From: Rana temporaria
Taxonomy: Eukaryota; Chordata; Amphibia; Anura; Ranidae
Direction of reading: 5' to 3'
NCBI RefSeq assembly: GCF_905171775.1
Contig: NC_053497.1
Coordinates: forward strand, 100,432,157-100,496,156
DNA: 64,000 nt
Part shown: positions 45,009 to 55,076 of the stretch, one piece after another
Numbering within the stretch: the first letter of the stretch is position 1
Layout: every line of letters starts with the position of its first letter
Made by a program: the position numbers and the translations under genes
The notes under the pieces: generated by a model
What the model was told of the DNA's origin: nothing
The model's input: the letters and a program-made list of their open reading frames with translations, nothing else
Database searches by the model: none

Positions 45009-45806
45009 ACCCCCCCCCCCCTGCTCAGTCCCTTAAAACTGGGAAGAGCTTCCATTCCCCAGTCCCACATCAGCACGCTGGCTGCAAACGGGGGTAGATG
45101 TGCAAGAGGCGAGCCGGGGCCCACCGGATATCCGGGGGGTGTCCGCTTGAGCACGATGCCTCTCCGCTCCTGGCCTCTCCATATGAAATTAACAAGCAGG
45201 TGGGGCAGGACATCAGAAACAGGGGGGAGGAAAGAACCCCATGACAACGTTCAGTGTGTCGTCCCCCCTCCCCTGCTAGGGTGCTGACCTCCTACAGTCA
45301 TGCCACACCTCACATCAACATAAACCGACGGGGGAAAAATAAAAATTCTTCTCTTTCTGTTCCCTTCCCTTCTCTTGAAAGAGCCAAAAAAAAAAATTTT
45401 TTTCAATAAAAAAACTTTCCCAAGGAAGGATCCCCGCAGGTGGGTGTAGGCTGCATATCATAGAAAGTAGGCTTAACTTAATGTTCTCCTGAGAAACTCA
45501 GGGGCTCAAAACTTGTGTTACAACGTCAGGTATAAACAGGGTGTCTTTGGTACGGCTCTCCAGCCAAGAGACCCCCGAAGGGGGTGTGGAGTCCTCCCAA
45601 GGTCCCACCGCATGGCCCCCCCACAGGCCTTCTAAGGCAAGGATAATAGTCAGGGGAGGGGGCCTCGGAGGGAGAGTCATCCGACCGAAAGAAGGGGGGC
45701 AAAAAGCCAACAACATGGGGGTCAGAGTCTCCATCCAAGATGCGGGGGTTAGAGCAGCAAATGAGACGAGGGAGAAAAAACAAGGAAGGTACTCACGGCT
45801 ACTTGC
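45009..45806 (-). other. LINE inter-ORF spacer
   Basis: No conserved protein was recognised between the ORF1 stop and the ORF2 start. Frames of up to 104 codons (45247-44933) look like chance. The length is large for an L1-type element. Confidence 0.5.
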
Positions 45807-46707
45807 TTAACGGTGCGGAGGTAGGGTGTCAAGCCAGTCAGAGGCCTCTCTCGGGGTGTTAAAGAACCGGAGGGATTCGCCATCTTGGACCCTGAGCCTG
45901 GCCGGGAAAAGGACGCTGTATTTGATGTTCCGGGCCCTCAGGGCTCCCTTGACCTGGTCAAAAGACTTGCGTTGCCGTTGAGTCTCAACGGAGTAGTCAG
46001 GGAAAATCATCAGCCTTGAGTTCTGGAAACGGATTTCTCCTTGCTGCCTGGCCGCCCGGAGGACCTCGTCTTTATCCCTAAAGTTCAGGAGCCGCAGGAT
46101 GAATGTCCTCGGGGGGGGCTCCCGGAGGTCCTGGCTTAGGGGGGACCCTGTGCGCCCTCTCCGCGGTGTAATGTGGGGAGAATCTCGCGTCCGGGAGAAC
46201 GGATCGGAGCAAGTCCTCCACGTAGGCCGTCGGGTCCTTCCCCTCGACCCCCTCCGGGAGGCCGATGATGCGGAGATTGTTCCTCCGATTTCTATTTTCG
46301 GCGTCTTCGGCCCTAAACTCCAAGGCCTTCACCTTAGTGTGGAGTGTGCGGAGGGAAGCCGAGTGGTCGCTGGAATCGTCCTCGAGGAGCCCGATGCGTT
46401 GCTCCGTCTCCGTGACCCGAGAGCGGAGCTTGTCCATGTCCTGACGGATGAGCCCCACATCGAGCTGCACTTCCTCTATCTTGGCCGTCAGGGTGGACTG
46501 GCAGGTCGCTATGGCAGCCATCACCTCCGGGAGCCAGGATGGTCTGGAGTCCGCGGGGTCCGCGGGCGGATGAGACGCCATGCGGGAGGAGCGCGTGGTG
46601 CGCGGCTCCACGTGGTAGGCCGGAGGGGGCTGAGATACCTCCGTCTGTGGAGGGAAACGAAGCCTCTTTCCTTTACCGGACTGCGCCCGGGGGATCCCTC
46701 GCCTCAT
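45807..46707 (-). pseudogene. LINE ORF1 (L1 ORF1p-like), frameshifted in a G/C run
   Basis: ORF1 proteins form trimers that coat the element RNA. The first frame starts at 46707 (alternative Met at 46581). It contains a coiled coil (heptad-like region TAKIEEVQLDVGLIRQDMDK through TLHTKVKALEFRAED) and then the RRM signature NRRNNLRIIGLPEGVEG, ending at 46078. The C-terminal domain (LLNFRDKDEVLRAAR, SRLMIFPDYS, LRARNIKYSVLFPARLR) continues in another frame to 45807. The switch falls in an eight-base homopolymer at 46111-46118, where a one-base slip would explain it. It could also be an assembly or sequencing error. Confidence 0.85.
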
Positions 46708-46804
46708 CCAGGTGGCAGCGGGCGGAAAGATATGAGGCTGCAGACCACAGGAACGGATCTAAGGGGAGAAGCCAGCGGAGCTCACGGAGAATGCGACCGC
46801 TCAC

Positions 46805-46815
46805 GTCGCCATCTT
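46805..46815 (-). promoter_or_regulatory. YY1-like site at LINE position +8 to +18
   Basis: The minus strand reads AAGATGGCGAC, a match to the YY1 consensus, starting 8 bases from the element's 5' end as fixed by the target duplication. The human L1 5' UTR has a YY1 site at nearly the same distance, where it directs accurate initiation. The comparison is from established knowledge; function here is inferred. Confidence 0.65.
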
Positions 46816-46822
46816 GGACACC

Positions 46823-46837
46823 CAGTCTGAGGTATTT
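46823..46837. repeat. target-site duplication of the LINE, right copy
   Basis: CAGTCTGAGGTATTT, identical to 40826-40840. It marks the LINE 5' boundary. Confidence 0.92.
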
Positions 46838-47007
46838 AGCAAGATGCATGGCGAGTTTTTTTTTTTTTTTTTTTTTATCGCATGTTTTTGGGAAATGTAT
46901 GAATTAAATCAAATATTTTTTATTTCTTTTCACACTAATCAGATTTTGACTTTATTTTTTTGGTTAAAAAGCAGAACAAAAATGCATTAAAAAATGTTTC
47001 TGTTTAA

Positions 47008-47320
47008 GCCTCTGTTCACATATATGCGGTGTGGGAAACGCAGCGAATCCTATGCATTCCCTGCACCCCATGGAAATCGCATGATGTTCATGCGAACCGC
47101 AGTGGGTGTCAATTTTTAGGTTTACCGACACCCCACAACTGTTTTCAAAATGCAGTGTGATTGACCGAATCTGATCGCATAATTGTGAACGCCCATGGGA
47201 TTCGATTCCAGTGCGGGCAAAAAAGGGTCCTGCACTTTTTTTTGTGTGATTTCAGCCATACAAATTAATGTAATGTGAATCGCATGCGATGTGTCGCACT
47301 GCATATATGTGAACCAACAC
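47008..47320. mobile_element. Harbinger-like MITE, TAA-flanked
   Basis: GCCTCTGTTCACATATATGC at the left and GCATATATGTGAACCAACAC at the right, with TAA on both sides (47005-47007, 47321-47323). No ORF. Confidence 0.75.
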
Positions 47321-47329
47321 TAAATCCTA

Positions 47330-47528
47330 TGGAACCCTTCACACCAGTGGGCTGCGGGTGTGGTACTTTTTTAAAAGGCCTGCATGCTCCATTTTTGATG
47401 CATGTATATGAAGCGCACCAAAAATGCACCTCCCTCTGGCAATGAACAAAACACGCATTGTGGTTGTGTTTTTGGTGCAATTTTTTAGTCATGTCCATGT
47501 TTTACATGTGCCGTGTGAAAGGGCCCCT
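47330..47528. mobile_element. MITE, 'GGAACCCTTCACACC' ends
   Basis: GGAACCCTTCACACCAGTG and, at the right, CCGTGTGAAAGGGCCCC form imperfect inverted ends. Internal TGCATGCTCC and related words are self-complementary. Confidence 0.5.
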
Positions 47529-47529
47529 G

Positions 47530-48225
47530 TTATAAACGGCGCAGCTCATAGCAATTTGCAGATGAAGGAGAGCCTGATGGTTTTTATCTTTTTTTTTTTT
47601 TGTTTTTTTTTCTGCTCGTGTGGCAATTTTTTGTTTTTTTAATGTACATATGCACACAATGCAAGTATCTAAATGGCTCAAGTCTGCCCTAAATACTCAA
47701 GTGAAAATCTTTCCATTTACTCCATGACCTGTTTAAGATCATGCCATTAATGTGGAAAATCGCCTCTGTTGGACAGCTTTAGCATGTGATGTCTGTAGAG
47801 CTATCTGTTGTGTATCTGCTTGATGTCAATGGAGGTGTGAGGAATCAGTAATGCCTATATTGCTGCATCTTTTGTAGCCCATAAAAATTCCACACAGCTT
47901 TAACCTCCAGACTTTAATCCCCTTCCTTGCCAGTCCATTTAATTTTTTTTCAGTGCAGTCACTGTCACACAATTATTTTGAGACAAACGGAGCTTTCTTT
48001 TGGTGTTTAATCACCACAGTTTTTTGAAAAAAGGGGAGAGTGTCGCCTCTTTTAAAATAGGGGTACAAGGAGTAAAAATTGTGCCTACATCCCATTGAAT
48101 ATAGAAAATGATATGACCACAAATATTTGACAACTTTTAGGTGCTTGAGGCCAATAAAGGTCAATATTTGGGTTAGGGGGAAGGGGATTTTGGGGGGGAC
48201 TTTTCGCGGCACTGATACAAACAAT
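47530..48225. other. intron sequence with a decayed TTAACCACTT-family piece
   Basis: CCTTGCCAGTCCATTTAATT through GGAGCTTTCTTTTGGTG (47915-48005) resembles the family at 49401-50306. Nothing else was recognised. Confidence 0.45.
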
Positions 48226-48700
48226 CTGGTAAAAGGTATCGATATTTATTTAACAAGAAAAATACAAATATAATACAAAAGAAAATTTAAGAACAATCCC
48301 CACATTATACATCAGAAAGCAATTAACAGACTGTGTTTTAGTGGAATCGATGACCTCGACCGGTTTCGCGGTTTTACCGCTTCTTCAGGAGGAGATTAAG
48401 TTCCAGGTTGGTCATATGGTCGGACGTGGAGCCTGGCAAAAGCCTTCTGTGGCGCGTGGAGGGGGATATTTTTATTTAGACGGGCTCATCAATATATTAA
48501 TAATACGCAAATTACTGGGGCACAAGGAATAAGGTAGAATCAGCCTTATGTAGTAGCTTTACATTGCCAGGATAAGGGCAATCGCTGTACAGTCGGTCCA
48601 ACTCGAATGCAAGACATTCACATGTGTCCCCAGGGAGAGCATCCGTGCTAACTCACAGAAGCGGCTGTGTAAGCCGCTTTTGTAAGTATCCCTGGACGGC
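48226..48700 (-). mobile_element. probable Penelope-like terminal region (no ORF)
   Basis: A segment with no coding capacity around a hammerhead-like motif (48354-48392, minus). Small hammerheads of this form are known in the terminal repeats of Penelope-like elements. No reverse transcriptase or GIY-YIG coding was seen nearby, so this would be a solo terminal repeat or fragment. The boundaries are approximate. Confidence 0.4.
48354..48392 (-). ncRNA. hammerhead-ribozyme-like motif (small, minimal helix III)
   Basis: Reading the minus strand 5'->3': CCTC (48392-48389), core CTGAAGA (48388-48382), one extra A, helix II GCGGT-AAA-ACCGC (48380-48368), core GAAA (48367-48364), CCGGTC (48363-48358) with the cleavable triplet GTC, then GAGG (48357-48354), which pairs with the first CCTC as helix I. 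ACCGGT is self-complementary, so helix III could form fully in a dimer. All conserved hammerhead core bases (CUGANGA, GAAA, NUH) are present. The deviation is the single A between the first core block and helix II. Confidence 0.6.
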
Positions 48701-49396
48701 GTGTGACGTCATCGAATTGCGACGCCGCCGCCCCAGTTTTTTATTTTAGGAAATACATATATATTTGCACCCACTTCCGGGCATAGACCCCCGCGGGGGT
48801 CACGCCACTTCTCTCCCCCCCCCCCCCTATCTTCTGGGAAACACACAGGTCCCAGATAACAGAGGAGACCAGTTAGGATGCGCAGCGCGACTTGCACTTG
48901 TGCAGTAGGGAACTGGGAAGTGAAGCCGCAACGCTTCACTTCCTGATTCCTTCACCGAGCATGGCGGCGGGGGCAGCCAAGAGCTGAGCAATTACTCGGC
49001 TTCGGCTGCCGACATCGCGGGCACCCTTGACAAGCGACTCGGATGGACGTGAACTATGGATCCATGAAGATTAGCATGCCATGAGCTATGCTTCACTGCC
49101 GCTTCAATGCACTACTGTGCATATGGGAGGAAATCCTGACCTGGCTTGGCACAATACAACACTGCATAATTTTACAGTGGTACGCCTTCTTAATATATAT
49201 TCTTTGTGAAATATTAAGTTCACAGGTCTGACGACATATGCTTGTACAAAGGTCAGGAGTTGCGTAAAGAATACCTATCTTGCATGTGTTGCCGTGCAGA
49301 CTGTCTTATAGATATATCTATGTTTATATGTCTTTGGAAACCTTAAATATGACCACAGAGTAGAAGTTCCAGACCAGCCATTACTTATGTATCTCC
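48701..49396. other. non-coding intron sequence
   Basis: GC-rich blocks at 48880-49030 resemble T2-type MITE interiors (CTTCGGCTGCCGACATCGCG), but ends are lacking. Confidence 0.4.
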
Positions 49397-49400
49397 TTAA

Positions 49401-50306
49401 CCATATAAGACCCGGACCATTATGCAGGTAAAGGACCTGGCCCCTTTTTGCGATTCAGCACTGCGTCGCTTTAACTGACAATTGCACGGTCGTGCAACGT
49501 GGCTCCCAAACAAAATTGGCGTCCTTCCCCCCCCCCCCCCCCCACAAATAGAGCTTTCTTTTAGTGGTGTTTGATCACCTCTGCAGTTTTTTATTTTTTG
49601 CGCTAATAACAAAAATAGAGTGACAATTTAAAAAAAAAAAACAATATTTTTTACTTTTTGCTATAATATCCCCAATTTAAATAAAAGAAATTCTCTGCTT
49701 AGGCCGATATGTATTCTATATATTTTTAGTAAAAAAAAAAAAAATTGCAATAAGTGCAAATTGATTGGTTTGATCAAAAGTTATAGCGCCTACAAAATGG
49801 GTTATTGATTTGTGGCATTTTTATTATAATTTTTTTTCTTTTTACTAGTAATTAGCTGCGATTATTTTTTTAATCATGACTGTGACATTGCGGCAGACAG
49901 ATCAGACACTTTTAACACTATTTTAGGACCGTTGACATGTATACATTGATTAGTGCTATAAATATGCACTGATTACTGTATAAATGTCATTGGCAGGGAA
50001 AGAGTTAACACTAATGGGCAATCAAGGGGTTAAATATGTTACCTAGGCAGTGATTCTAACTGTGGGGGGATGGAACTGACTAGGGGAGGAGACAGATCAG
50101 TGTTCCTATATACTAGGGGCACACAATCTGTCTCCTCTCCCCTGACAGGACGTGGATCTATGTGTTTACACACACATCCACGTTCCTGCTCTGTCACAAG
50201 CGATCGTGGGTGCCTGGCGGACATTGTGGCCGCTGGGCACGCGCATTAGCTCCTCGGTGAAGCGGTGGCTCACCCCCGGCCCCTATATGGCAGAGGACAC
50301 CAGTGG
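49401..50306. mobile_element. 'TTAACCA..' family element, copy 2 (TTAA-flanked)
   Basis: TTAA at 49397-49400 and 50307-50310. The left end CCATATAAGACCCGGACC and right end CACCAGTGG are weakly inverted. The interior is collinear with 34467-35448 (GCACTGCGTCGCTTTAACTG, GCTATAA, AGGCCGATATG). It is non-autonomous. Confidence 0.75.
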
Positions 50307-50599
50307 TTAAAGAATACCTGAGTGAGTAGGCAAACACATTTTATTTTATATGGGATTCATTTTCAACAGTAGGTCATAACAGAATGGCACAATCCATAAA
50401 ACAAAACCTGGCAACAAGTAAACGAATAAAATGAGAACCTGTTCCCAAAAGTCTGCATACCCTTAGTTTTTAATACTGTGTGTATTGCCCCTTTTAGCAA
50501 CAATGGCAGTGTGCGATCTTATGAATTGTGGTCCATGAGGCCCTGAATTCTTGCAGGTGGTATAGCTGCCCATTCATCTTGGCAAAATGGCTCCAGTTC

Positions 50600-51480
50600 A
50601 TGCAAATCTTTTGGTTGTCTTGCATGAACCGCAAGAGTGGCTCGATAATATTAAGATCAGGAGACAGAGGTCTACTACAGAACCTTCACCTTTTTCTGCT
50701 GTATCCACTGGAGGGTCAAATTGGCCTTGTGCTTGGGGGGCATTGTCATGCTGAAAAATCCAAGTGTCCCATGAGCAACTTTCGTGCAGAAGCATGCAAA
50801 TGCCAGTATTTTCTGACCACATGCTGCTTTCATCTTGCCAACAATTTTCACAAGACTCCCTGTGGGTTTATAACTCACCCCCCCCCACCAAAACATCAGT
50901 GAGTCACCACCATTCTTCACAGTGGGGATGGTATTCTTGTTGCTATAGACCTTGTTGACCCCCTCCAAACATAGCGTTTATAGTTGTGACCATGAAGCTC
51001 TTTTTTTGGTTTTGTCACTCCAGATAACAGTATGCCAGAAGCTGTAAGGCGTGTCAAGGTGTTGTCAGGCATATTGTAACCATGCTTTTTTGTGGCATTG
51101 GGGCAGTAAAGGCTTCTTTCTGGCAACTATCATTGTATTGTGCTCCTTAAAACAACCACACAGCCTTTTTCCAGAGCAGCCTGTATGCCTCCTGAGGTTA
51201 TCTGTGGGGTTTTCTTTGTATCCCAAACATTTCTTCTGCCAGTTATGGCTGCAATATTTCTTGGTCTACCTGACCTTCGCTTTGTATCAAGAGATCCTTG
51301 AATTTCCCACTTCTTAATAAATCATTGAACCTGTACTGACTGGCATATTCAAGGCCTTGGATTTATTTTTAAATCCTTTCCCATGTTTATAAAGTGCCAT
51401 TACCTTGTTACGCATTTCTTTTGACAGTTCTTTTCTGAATTGTGTATGTCTGCAAGCTAGTGCACGAGATAAGTAATAAC
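50600..51480 (-). pseudogene. Tc1-like transposase pseudogene
   Basis: Minus-strand fragments give SLYCPNATKKHGYNM and HGHNYKRYVWRGSTRSIATRI, then NTIPTVKNGGDSLMFWWGG and FFSMTMPPKHKANL with NLTLQWIQQKKVKVL. These correspond to the middle and C-terminal Tc1 transposase. The second catalytic Asp region is altered (QDNDPKH-like is now MTMPPKH), and frames are broken. Confidence 0.7.
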
Positions 51481-51640
51481 CTGTCACTCAAGCAAGGACT
51501 TTGGCCTTTATCTGGAAGTCTGTTTTATTTCACTGAACAATAAAAAGAGGATTGCTCAGCGCTGGATTAACTCTGTGTGGCAAGACTGGGCACAGATGAT
51601 AGGAAATCTTATTCTCTACATTGTGACATCAACATTTTTT

Positions 51641-52267
51641 TAGGGCTGCAACTAACAATTATTTTCATAATCGATTAGTTGTCCGATTATTGTTTCGATT
51701 AATCGGATAATAGCCTTTAAAAAAAAAAATGGCATTTAAAAAAAATTTTGGGCCAATTTGTAAAGGCAGATTACAAAACGCAAATTGCCGCAAAGACACA
51801 TTACATGCTTTTCTGCAGCTTCTCCATTGAAGTATATTGAGAAAAAAAAAAAAAAATAGCACCGCTTTGCGTTAAAAACTCCTTGTCCTTTCCAAATACG
51901 CAGCAGCTGGTAAAAATCATGGATGTGAACGTGTCCCATAGGAAAACATGTAAATGAACTGTAGTGCGTTTCTGCAAAAAGCACCAAAAAACAGAGGTGT
52001 GACCCCGGCCTGAGATGTTTAGTAACATAATGGGGTTAAAAAAATAAAAATAACAAAAAGAGCAAATAATCGCTACTGTAAGGGGTTCATTTTTTTACTG
52101 TGGGACAGTGAAAGTAATATTTACAGTAGCGATTTGCTTTTTTATAAAGGGCTAATTTTAGTTTAACCCCATTATGTTACTGGCCGATTGATCGATTATG
52201 AAATTAATCGATTACAATTTTCATAATCGATTAGTTGTCGATTAATCGATTAGTTGTTTCGGGCCTA
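51641..52267. mobile_element. hAT MITE with ATCGATTA-rich ends
   Basis: TAGGGCTGCAACTAACAATT at the left and TAGTTGTTTCGGGCCTA at the right. The flanking octamers CATTTTTT and AATATTTT agree at 6 of 8 positions. The long terminal stretches are made of ATAATCGATTAG words. It is a relative of 6169-6903 without coding sequence. Confidence 0.75.
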
Positions 52268-52617
52268 AATATTTTCAATATTAATGCCAAAATATCAAAA
52301 AATTTTACAAGGTATGCAAACTTTTGAGCACAGCTGTAATTGAGAGGTGACCCCTGCTTATAGATAAACACTTGTTCCTTTTTGCCCTGTGATGGAGGAA
52401 GAGACAAATCTTGAAAGCTTGCTGACTTTTATGATTTCTTTAAATTGCAAATAAAAATATATTTGTCACTACAAGTAAAAGTAAAACAAATAAATAAAGT
52501 CAAAGTTTAGACATGCTTTAACTTGGTAAAATCTATAGAACAAATGTACTGGTGTTATGCTTTATGCTGTATTTGTAAATGTCATATTTTACCTTTTACA
52601 TTCTATTTCTTTCACAG

Positions 52618-52698
52618 GGCACTAATGCCTCAACATTGGAAAAAGAGATTGGCCCGGAGCAATTTCCTGTAAATGAACATTACTTTGGTTTGGTCAAT
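52618..52698 (+). CDS. usp12: usp12 exon 2 (residues 17-43)
   Basis: Encodes 27 residues beginning GTNASTLEKEIGPEQFPVNE and ending HYFGLVN, the linker leading into the USP catalytic domain. The acceptor ends TTTCTTTCACAG. The donor is GTAAGT at 52699. Both junctions are phase 0, so exon 1 joins in frame. EKEIGPEQFPVNEHYF agrees with USP12; USP46 has D and I at two of these positions. The Thr after Ala-Ser differs from the usual Ala. Confidence 0.95.
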
Positions 52699-52818
52699 GT
52701 AAGTGTTACTCCTATTGCTTTATTTGTGTGAATATCGTATTGCACATGTCAGATATTGGCCATTTCAGTGGCAGTCTTTCATATAGCCCGAGGATATATA
52801 ATTGCACTTGCATATATA

Positions 52819-53640
52819 CAGGTGTATCTCATAAAATTAGAACATCATCAAAAATTAATATTTTTTTTAGTAATGCAATTCAAAAAATGAAACTCATATA
52901 TTGTATATTGATGCATTACACACAGTGATATATTTCAAGAATTTTATTTTAATTTTAATGATTATGGCTTACAGCTAGTAAAAACCCAAAATACCAATAT
53001 AAAAGGTTTTTAATACAGAAGTTGGCTTACTGAAAAGTATGTCCAGTATTGTATGCACTCATTACTTGGTCAGGGTTCCTTTTGCATGAATTACTGCATC
53101 AATGTGGCGTGGCATGGAGGCGATCAACCTGTGGCACTGCTGATGTGCTTAGGAAGCCCAGGTTGCTATAGCAGCAGCCTTCAGCTCGTCTGCATTGTTG
53201 GGCCTGGTGTCTCATCTTCCTCATGATGACAATACCCAACAGATTCTCTATGGGGTTTAGGTCAGGCCAATTTGCTGGCCAATCAAGCACAGTATTACCA
53301 TGATCATGTAACCAGGTATTGGTACTTTTGGCAGTGTGGGCAGGTGCCAAGTCCTGCTGGTAAATGAAATCGGCATCTCCATAAAGATGGTCAGCAGAGG
53401 GAAGCATGAAGTGCTCTAGAATTTCCTGGTAGAGGGCTACACTGGCTTTGGACTTGATAAAACATAGTGGACCAACACCAGCAGATGACATGGCTCCCCA
53501 AATCATCACTGCACACTGGGCCTCATGCAAGTTGGATTCTATGCCTCTCCCCTGTTCCTCCAGGCTCTGGGACCTTGATTTCCAAATGAAATGCTAAATT
53601 TTCCACAGTCGTGATGATTTGGGAAGCCATTTTGGCTGAT
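52819..53640 (-). mobile_element. Tc1/mariner fragment with transposase C-terminus
   Basis: The left end CAGGTGTATCTCATAAAATT follows TA (52817-52818). The opposite end is missing, and similarity stops near 53640. Confidence 0.75.
53099..53530 (-). pseudogene. Tc1-like transposase, C-terminal half (144 codons open)
   Basis: The open frame contains VMIWGAMSSAGVGPLCF, then DFIYQQDLAPAHTAKSTNTWL with the second catalytic Asp, and LDWPANWPDLNPIENL with the catalytic Glu, at Tc1-type spacing. The N-terminal helix-turn-helix and first Asp lie beyond the truncated end (53530-53640 is coding-like but frameshifted). Confidence 0.8.
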
Positions 53641-54309
53641 TCAGAGGGGTTAGCCAAAATCCCCACAGTGGGTGGCCCTTCTGCCTCAACGAAAGTCGAT
53701 CACTCAATCATTATTAAAGTAGCACAGCCAGTAATTTCTGGCTGCCCAGCATCTGCAGCCAGTTGGTGCTCATAGCTGTCAGAATATAATAGCCCAGCAG
53801 AAGGGATTCAGACATATTGGGCAGTTGTTATACAGCATGTGTTGGGTAAAGTAAGTTTACTCATATGACAACACCTCAAAATATGAAAAATATAGAAAAA
53901 AAAAGACCATTTATGATACAAAACAAACTGGTATACATATGCCCAATAAAAGCTGCCTACTTCATACCCCAAATTCCCCCAATATATACCAGACTTATAT
54001 GGCATTGTTTGGCGTAGATGGTATTACTGTCTGTGTCCCCTCTCAGTGCCGCCTATACCTTCTGTTCAAAAGAGATTACAAATTTGGATGAATATATAAA
54101 CATTAGAGCATTGGATAACCATCTCAGCTCTGCAAGGTTTTATCCCCTTCCTGATTAAGGCTATTTAGCACTGCGCTACTTTTAACTGGTAATTGCGCAG
54201 TCATGAAATGTTATACCCAAACTAAATTTATGTAATTTTTTCACACAAATAGAGCTTTCTTTTGGTGATATTTGATCACCACTGGGTTTGTTTCTGTTTA
54301 TTTTTTATT
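53641..54309. other. intron sequence with decayed TTAACCACTT-family piece
   Basis: GCACTGCGCTACTTTTAACTG through AATAGAGCTTTCTTTTGGTG (54170-54265) matches the family at 34467 and 49401. No exon. Confidence 0.5.
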
Positions 54310-54317
54310 ATATAAAT

Positions 54318-55076
54318 TAGGGTTGTCCCGATACCAGTATCGGTATCGGGACCGATACCGAGTATTTGCGGGAGTACTTGTACTCCCGCAAATACTCCCG
54401 ATGCCTAAATGGAATACTTGCCCGCCGTCGCCGCCGTATATCGAAAATCCGCCGCTGCCGCGTTAATCACTGTGCGGCTAACATTACAGGCACCTTTAGT
54501 TTGAATAGCTGTTTTGCCCGCCGCACCGTGTATAGACACTCCCCCTTGGACGGATCTGTCCAATCCCGAGCAAGGGGGAGTGTCCTTTACACGGCGTGGC
54601 AGGGAAAACAGCTATTCAATCGAAAGCTGCCTGTAATGTTCGCAGCACGGTGATTAACGTGGCGGCGGCATCATCATTAGGTATGGGGGACATGGCTGCA
54701 TATGTTTGGGGACATGGCTGGATATATGTGGGGGGACATGGCTGCATATATGTGGGGGGGACATGGCTGCATATATGTGGGGGGACATGGCTGCATATAT
54801 GTGGGGGGGACATGGCTGCATATATGTGGGGGGGACATGGCTGCATATATGTGGGGGGGACATGGCTGCATATATGTGGGGGGGACATGGCTGCATATAT
54901 GTGGGGGGGACATGGCTGCATATATGTGGGGGGGACATGGCTGCATTTGTGGGGGGACATGGCTGCATTTGGGGACACATTTAAAAAAAAGTATCGTATT
55001 CGGTATCGGCGAGTACATAAAAAAAAGTATTGGTACTTGTACTCGGTCCTAAAAAAGTGGTATCGGGACAACCCTA
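54318..55076. mobile_element. hAT element, 8-bp target duplication ATATAAAT
   Basis: TAGGGTTGTCCCGATACC at the left and GGTATCGGGACAACCCTA at the right, flanked by ATATAAAT at 54310-54317 and 55077-55084. Sub-terminal GTATCGGTATCGG words and a palindrome (GCGGGAGTACTTGTACTCCCGC) lie near the left end. The interior holds a minisatellite. No transposase. Confidence 0.92.
54684..54978. repeat. 24-25-bp minisatellite inside hAT element
   Basis: The unit GACATGGCTGCATATATGTG plus 4-6 G occurs about 11 times, with length changes only in the G-run. Frames open on both strands (GHGCIYVGGTWLH and its inverse) are repeat artefacts. Confidence 0.92.

Larger units (their letters stand above)
40841..46822 (-). 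mobile_element. full-length L1/Tx1-type LINE, antisense in usp12 intron 1
   Basis: A 5982-bp element reading right to left. The 5' end lies at 46822 and the 3' end has AATAAA (minus strand, 40863-40858) followed 10 bp later by a short A-tail. A 15-bp duplication flanks it exactly, so the copy is complete and not 5'-truncated, which is unusual for LINEs. Order: 115-bp leader with a YY1-like site, ORF1 (nucleic-acid-binding), a spacer of about 1 kb, ORF2 (endonuclease plus reverse transcriptase), and a 370-bp 3' UTR with a C-rich tract. Both ORFs carry single-base frameshifts. Assignment to the L1/Tx1 group rests on the protein motifs. Confidence 0.93.
50430..52336 (-). mobile_element. Tc1-like transposon interrupted by a hAT element
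   Basis: The right end reads CAGCTGTGCTCAAAAGTTTG on the minus strand, followed by TA (52337-52338). The left end near 50440 (CCCAAAAGTCTGCATACCC) is a decayed partner. A hAT element splits it at 51641-52267. The right end lies 281 bp upstream of usp12 exon 2. Confidence 0.75.

Noticed and set aside
40841..46822. Endogenous retrovirus
   Set aside because: No long terminal repeats, gag-pol order, protease or envelope; ORF2 has an AP-endonuclease in front of the reverse transcriptase and the element ends in a poly(A), i.e. a non-LTR LINE.
46099..46830. 243-codon + strand frame
   Set aside because: It is the shadow of LINE ORF1, which lies on the minus strand and has recognisable coiled-coil and RRM motifs.
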